Shown piece after piece: positions 7,197 to 10,418 of a stretch of DNA of 10,418 nt (position 1 is the first letter of the stretch; each line of letters opens with the position of its first letter). The notes under the pieces are model-generated. The model worked only from the letters and a program-made list of their open reading frames with translations, searched no databases and had not been told where the DNA came from. The stretch is taken from NCBI GenBank assembly GCA_937983035.1, contig CALKAN010000344.1, positions 1 to 10,418 on the forward strand. The letters are read 5' to 3'. The translations under genes and the position numbers were made by a program. The stretch is from an uncultured Paenibacillaceae bacterium (lineage in GTDB: Bacteria > Bacillota > Bacilli > Paenibacillales > CALAME01).

Positions 7197-7865
7197 TTGA
7201 CCAGCTTAGTTCAAACTAATCCTTATCGAAGCGGCATGCTGCGTGCTTTTGAAGAAGGATCAGTTTCACTGCCGGCTCTGTTGATTCGTTATTATCATGC
7301 ACTCGATTTGAATGAAACCGATATGATGCTAATCATCCATCTGTGGACGTTTCGGGAAAAGGAGCAAATTGCTTTTCCGACGATTGAGCAAATCTGTTCG
7401 CGCATGAGCGCAGGCGCTGAACTAGTCATCGCTTCCATTCAAAAACTGTTGAAAGCCGGTTGTCTGGCCATTGATGAAAAGCAAGATCCCGTCACTTCAA
7501 TGAAGTATGAAGAATACAATTTGTCGCCATTGCTTATGAAATTAGCGGATTACATAAGCGGGCAAGAGGCTGCGTCCTGTGAGGAAAAAGCAGCATCTTC
7601 TTCAGCAGCGAAGGAAGAGAGCATTTTTACCGCATTTGAAAATGAGTTCGGCCGTCCGCTTTCTCCCATGGAATGCGAAACGATTTCGAGTTGGATCGAC
7701 GAAGACAACTATTCGGAAGAATTGATTCGAGCGGCTTTAAAAGAATCCGTATTTGCAGGAAAAGTTCATTTTCGCTACATTGATCGAATTTTGCTGGAAT
7801 GGAGTCGAAACCGCGTTCGAACGGCTGAAGAAGCCAAAGCTTATTCGCAGCGCTTTCGCGGCTGA
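7197..7865 (+). CDS. dnaD: DnaD primosome / replication initiation protein
   Basis: Cytoplasmic DNA-remodelling protein that, with DnaB and DnaI in Firmicutes, helps DnaA- or PriA-directed loading of the replicative helicase. From TTG 7197 it is 222 aa, against 232 in B. subtilis. An N-terminal winged-helix oligomerisation domain (about 14-118; LPALLIRYYHALDLNETDMM, 25-44) is joined by a variable Ala/Ser/Glu-rich linker (122-140) to the C-terminal DnaB/DnaD domain (141-212), with the hallmark FGRPLSPMECETI (151-163) and the YxxxIxxxW motif (Y194, I198, W202). The frame is open upstream to 7077, but that stretch would run through the probable promoter and has no family similarity; the AAGGTGA site supports TTG 7197. 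The protein ends soon after the YxxxIxxxW helix (SQRFRG) and lacks the longer basic tail of B. subtilis DnaD. nth, which follows dnaD in B. subtilis, is absent. Confidence 0.93.
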   Translation: MTSLVQTNPYRSGMLRAFEEGSVSLPALLIRYYHALDLNETDMMLIIHLWTFREKEQIAFPTIEQICSRMSAGAELVIASIQKLLKAGCLAIDEKQDPVTSMKYEEYNLSPLLMKLADYISGQEAASCEEKAASSSAAKEESIFTAFENEFGRPLSPMECETISSWIDEDNYSEELIRAALKESVFAGKVHFRYIDRILLEWSRNRVRTAEEAKAYSQRFRG

Positions 7866-7980
7866 TTATGCCTTAATGTCATTCATTAAAGCGCATATGC
7901 AATAATGAGGATCTGATTATCAGCAACCCAAACATAAAAGGTTATATGTTGATGCCGCAGCGACAATCGGCGTCATTTAC

Positions 7981-8265
7981 TTGAGTCAATCCTTTCATGA
8001 TCCTGTGCTGACGATCGATGGCATGACACGATTGCTTTTGGCTGCAGCGTTGATTATCGTCATTGTCATTCATTTGGCTTCTTTGTTCAATATGCCTTTC
8101 AGCATCATTTATGTTCTTTTAGTATTTGGAAGTTTGCTTGGATTTGAATATTTCAAATTGGAGGAGATAATGCACAGCGGTTTTAGATTTGTTGTTCCAG
8201 GAGTGATTACGGTTGTGATATGGCATTGCTTCGGCCGCAAACTGTTGCTTTCAAAGCATCATTGA
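7981..8265 (+). CDS. Small hypothetical membrane protein, 5' end unclear (possibly decayed)
   Basis: Unrecognised, 94 aa if read from TTG 7981. Three hydrophobic segments are visible (about 15-36, 39-57, 68-84), with a basic C-terminus (GRKLLLSKHH), so it is predicted to be an integral membrane protein. None of the candidate starts (TTG 7981, GTG 8005, ATG 8023) has a ribosome site. The same frame stays open upstream to 7909 and reads another hydrophobic stretch (VDAAATIGVIYLSQ) without a start codon. A likely ribosome site (AAAAGG, 7936-7941) and TTG/ATG codons at 7949 and 7952 are in a neighbouring frame that stops at about 7984. A one-base shift near 7955 would join them, so this may be a frameshifted remnant of a roughly 105-aa gene, or a base-call error. 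Real coding is plausible but not certain. Confidence 0.4.
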   Translation: MSQSFHDPVLTIDGMTRLLLAAALIIVIVIHLASLFNMPFSIIYVLLVFGSLLGFEYFKLEEIMHSGFRFVVPGVITVVIWHCFGRKLLLSKHH

Positions 8266-8304
8266 ATCAAAGTTTTAAAAATAAAAAAACAGATTGCAAA
8301 AATG

Positions 8305-8355
8305 AAACAAGGCAATGGGAGAGATTGAATGATTTTCTTTCCGATTGCCTTGTTT
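8305..8355. terminator. Bidirectional intrinsic terminator between convergent transcripts
   Basis: AAACAAGGCAAT (8305-8316) and ATTGCCTTGTTT (8344-8355) are perfect inverted repeats. Past a G-G mismatch, the stem continues with GGAGAGA (8318-8324) pairing with TCTTTCC (8336-8342), leaving an 11-nt loop. It lies 5 bp beyond the proC stop. On the minus strand it is followed by T-rich sequence (complement of the A-rich 8281-8300), fitting proC termination; on the plus strand a short TTTT tail could stop the preceding small ORF. Confidence 0.8.
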
Positions 8356-8360
8356 TATCA

Positions 8361-9239
8361 TCAATTTTGTTTATCGCGTTTGCCGAACAATTCTTCTTCT
8401 ATTTCATGAGCGCGTGCGGCAGCGCGCAGGGCGGCTTGCTGCAATGACTCAAACACGTGATTTTGTTCCAAAACAGCGATCGCAGCTTCAGTCGTGCCCT
8501 TTGGAGAAGTAACTTTCTTCAGCAGGCTTTCCGGTGATTCGCCTGTGATGTTGACCATGTTCGCTGCGCCAAGCATCGTCTGAACCGTCAGCTGTTTTGC
8601 CGTTTGTTCATCCAGGCCGCTTTTCACTCCTGCCGTGATGAGAGATTCCATCATATAGTAGAAATAAGCAGGGCCGCTGCCAGATATGCCGGTTACGATA
8701 TCCATAAACTTTTCTTCTACGATGACCGTGCTTCCGATGGATTGAAATAAAACTTCGGCCATATTGCGTGTTGCTTCATCAGTTCCTTGCGAGAAACAAA
8801 TTCCGGTTGCGCCTAATCCGATCGTGCTGGACGTATTGGGCATCGTGCGCACGATATTGCTGGTTCGATCAAGCAGGCGCTGCATTGCTCGTATAGGCAA
8901 GCCGGCAATGACGGAAACGATCAGTGCTTCCGGCTGAATGAGCGGCTTGAGTGTTTTCAAGGCTGCTTCCGCATCTGTCGGTTTCATGGCCAAGAAAACA
9001 ATATCAGCTTGGGAGATGAACTCATCTCGTTTTTGATCCGATAAAGCGGGATGAATGCCATATTTGTCTTTCAAGCGGATTAATCTTTCTTGATTGCCGC
9101 GATTGACAGCGCAAATTTGTTCGGGATGAACTGTCTTCGTATTGATCAAACCGCGAATGATCGCTTCAGCCATGGAACCGGCGCCGACAAAGCAAATGCG
9201 AATGTCTTTGAATTGACGGTCTTGTTCATTTTCTGGCAT
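8361..9239 (-). CDS. proC: Pyrroline-5-carboxylate reductase
   Basis: Catalyses the last step of proline synthesis, reduction of 1-pyrroline-5-carboxylate to L-proline with NAD(P)H, in the cytoplasm. The 292 aa are slightly longer than the usual 265-280 because of about 12 extra N-terminal residues before the first strand. Visible motifs: Rossmann nucleotide-binding VGAGSMAEAI (18-27), AVNRGN (44-49) at the cofactor-selecting turn (consistent with NADPH use), MKPTD (85-89), RTMPNTSS (131-138), the SGSGPAYFY substrate-site segment (186-194) and the family signature VTSPKGTTEAA (243-253). The start ATG has an AGAGGAGAA ribosome site 6 nt ahead. It lies 33 bp downstream of proA on the same strand, so they are cotranscribed, and it ends at the hairpin 8305-8355. 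B. subtilis has several paralogues (proG, proH, proI); the proA linkage points to the biosynthetic one. Confidence 0.96.
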   Translation of the reverse strand: MPENEQDRQFKDIRICFVGAGSMAEAIIRGLINTKTVHPEQICAVNRGNQERLIRLKDKYGIHPALSDQKRDEFISQADIVFLAMKPTDAEAALKTLKPLIQPEALIVSVIAGLPIRAMQRLLDRTSNIVRTMPNTSSTIGLGATGICFSQGTDEATRNMAEVLFQSIGSTVIVEEKFMDIVTGISGSGPAYFYYMMESLITAGVKSGLDEQTAKQLTVQTMLGAANMVNITGESPESLLKKVTSPKGTTEAAIAVLEQNHVFESLQQAALRAAARAHEIEEELFGKRDKQN

Positions 9240-9272
9240 GCTGCTTCTCCTCTTCTTTGGAAAAATTTGCGC

Positions 9273-10418
9273 CTACTGTCTTATTTGACCGTTGCCGTAA
9301 ATGATATATTTGGAAGTTGTCAGCGCTGGAAGCCCCATCGGCCCGCGGGCGTGAAGTTTTTGCGTGCTGATGCCGATTTCCGCGCCAAACCCGAACTCAA
9401 AACCGTCCGTAAACCGCGTGGACACGTTGTGATATACGGCAGCTGCATCGACTTGCTGCAAAAATTTGTTTGCCGTCTGTTCATTTTCCGTCACGATGCA
9501 TTCAGAGTGCATGGTGCCGAATTTGTCTATATGAGCCAATGCTTCGTCTACATTTTCTACTACTTTAATGTTCAAAATATAATCATTGTATTCCGTCGCA
9601 TAATCTTCATCATCTGCTGTTTCCGCCCAAGGAATGATCAAGCGGGTTTTGTCGCAGCCTTTAATTTCGACGCCTGCTTCTTCCAACGCTTCGGCCAGCG
9701 AGAGAAGATGTTTTTCGGCATACTGCGCATGAACGAGCAGCGTTTCCATCGCGTTGCATACAGACGGGCGCTGAATTTTTGCGTTCATCGCTATGTTGTG
9801 CGCCATTTCCGGATCCGCCTCGGCATCAATGTACGTATGGCAAATGCCTGCTCCAGTTTCGATGACGGGAACTGTAGCGTTTTGCAGCACGTTTTGAATT
9901 AAAGATGCGCCGCCGCGCGGGATCACGATGTCCAAAATGCCGTTTAAAGTAATCATTTCATTGACAGAAGCCCGATCCGGATTCTCGACAAGCTGCAGCG
10001 CTTGTGCAGGGATAGCGGTCTTTGTCAATGCTTCATGCAGCACGGCAACTAAGCGGGTGTTCGTTTGCAAGGCAGACGATCCTCCACGCAGAAGCACGGC
10101 ATTGCCGGTTTTTAATGCCAGCCCGGCTGCATCGACCGTCACGTTCGGGCGCGCTTCGTATATCATGCCGATCAGCCCGATGGGCACTCTCTTCTTGACG
10201 ACGCGCATGCCGTTGGGGCGAACAAATTCCTCCAGTACTTCGCCGATCGGATCCGGAAGCTCTGCAATTTTCCTCAAACCGTCAGCAATGTCTTCAATGC
10301 GCTCGGCATTTAGTGCAAGCCGGTCCAGCAAAGCGCTGCTCAATCCGCCGGTTCGGCCTTGTTCGAGATCAATTTCATTCGCTTCGATGATGGAATCTTT
10401 GTGCTGAATGATCGCATC
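9273..10418 (-). CDS. proA: Glutamate-5-semialdehyde dehydrogenase (gamma-glutamyl phosphate reductase), 5'-truncated by window edge
   Basis: Second enzyme of proline synthesis: NADPH-dependent reduction of gamma-glutamyl phosphate to glutamate-5-semialdehyde, which cyclises to the ProC substrate. It belongs to the aldehyde dehydrogenase superfamily. The frame is open to the right edge and reads through IIEANEIDLEQG and LSSALLDRLALN, conserved N-terminal ProA sequence, so the start lies beyond 10418; a TTG at 10343 is internal. About 381 of about 415 residues are present. Landmarks: RVPIGLIGMIYEARPNVT, LLRGGSSA, the IPRGGASLI loop, ETGAGICHTYID, and the catalytic cysteine (codon 9756-9758) in QRPSVCNAME. 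proB would be expected upstream (right of the window), but this cannot be seen. Regulation, such as a proline-responsive T-box or feedback on ProB, would also lie outside. Confidence 0.97.
   Translation of the reverse strand, partial: DAIIQHKDSIIEANEIDLEQGRTGGLSSALLDRLALNAERIEDIADGLRKIAELPDPIGEVLEEFVRPNGMRVVKKRVPIGLIGMIYEARPNVTVDAAGLALKTGNAVLLRGGSSALQTNTRLVAVLHEALTKTAIPAQALQLVENPDRASVNEMITLNGILDIVIPRGGASLIQNVLQNATVPVIETGAGICHTYIDAEADPEMAHNIAMNAKIQRPSVCNAMETLLVHAQYAEKHLLSLAEALEEAGVEIKGCDKTRLIIPWAETADDEDYATEYNDYILNIKVVENVDEALAHIDKFGTMHSECIVTENEQTANKFLQQVDAAAVYHNVSTRFTDGFEFGFGAEIGISTQKLHARGPMGLPALTTSKYIIYGNGQIRQ

Noticed and set aside
7873..7889. TTAATG...CATTAA hairpin after dnaD as a terminator
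   Set aside because: Only 6 A/T-rich pairs with a 5-nt loop and no following T-run.
8220..8447. 75-codon + strand frame
   Set aside because: Runs through the terminator hairpin and antisense into proC; no ribosome site.
9090..9902. 270-codon open frame on the + strand
   Set aside because: It lies antisense across the clear proA and proC genes, has no ribosome site or recognisable domain, and its composition is that of a reverse-complemented coding frame.
1..10418. Mobile element, prophage, defence system, CRISPR or RNA gene
   Set aside because: No transposase, integrase, tandem repeat array, tRNA or rRNA sequence was seen; composition is uniform and almost all sequence is accounted for by housekeeping-type genes.

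Overview
The window looks like a chromosomal housekeeping segment from a Bacillales-type Firmicute. The main reasons are the dinG ... ypmB(tseB)-like ... dnaD gene order, a DnaD primosome protein, a TseB-like protein, Rex, strong AAGGAGG-type ribosome binding sites and several TTG/GTG starts. Base composition is balanced and even across the window. There is no sign of phage, insertion sequence, CRISPR, tRNA or rRNA. A Paenibacillaceae or Alicyclobacillaceae relative (Brevibacillus-, Paenibacillus- or Alicyclobacillus-like) is a guess from gene order, not a proven assignment.

Bases 1-4737 (+ strand) are a tightly packed operon: the 3' part of dinG (exonuclease/helicase; its start lies left of the window), rex (NADH-sensing repressor), an MTA/SAH deaminase (mtaD) and a tseB/ypmB-like membrane protein. 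Junctions overlap by 4 bp, are separated by 23 bp, and overlap by 14 bp respectively. Bases 4738-4927 hold a probable extended -10 promoter and a near-perfect 10+1+10 inverted repeat. Bases 4928-6983 are a two-gene unit: a single-pass membrane protein of unknown function, followed with a 17-bp overlap by a short FtsH-like AAA+/M41 metalloprotease that lacks the usual extracytoplasmic domain. The unit ends at a strong intrinsic terminator (7018-7071). dnaD (replication restart/initiation) follows from its own likely promoter and probably starts at TTG 7197, not further upstream. A small membrane-protein ORF with an unclear, possibly frameshifted, 5' end lies at 7981-8265.

The right end (minus strand, 8361-10418) is proA-proC, two enzymes of proline biosynthesis from glutamate. 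They converge on the + strand genes across a hairpin (8305-8355) that probably terminates both strands. proA runs off the right edge.

The least ordinary part is the FtsH-like protease with its overlapping membrane partner, placed between tseB and dnaD where Bacillus subtilis carries aspB. The partner protein shows a possible internal duplication and could supply the extracytoplasmic domain that the protease lacks; that is inference. The other genes are well-known families.
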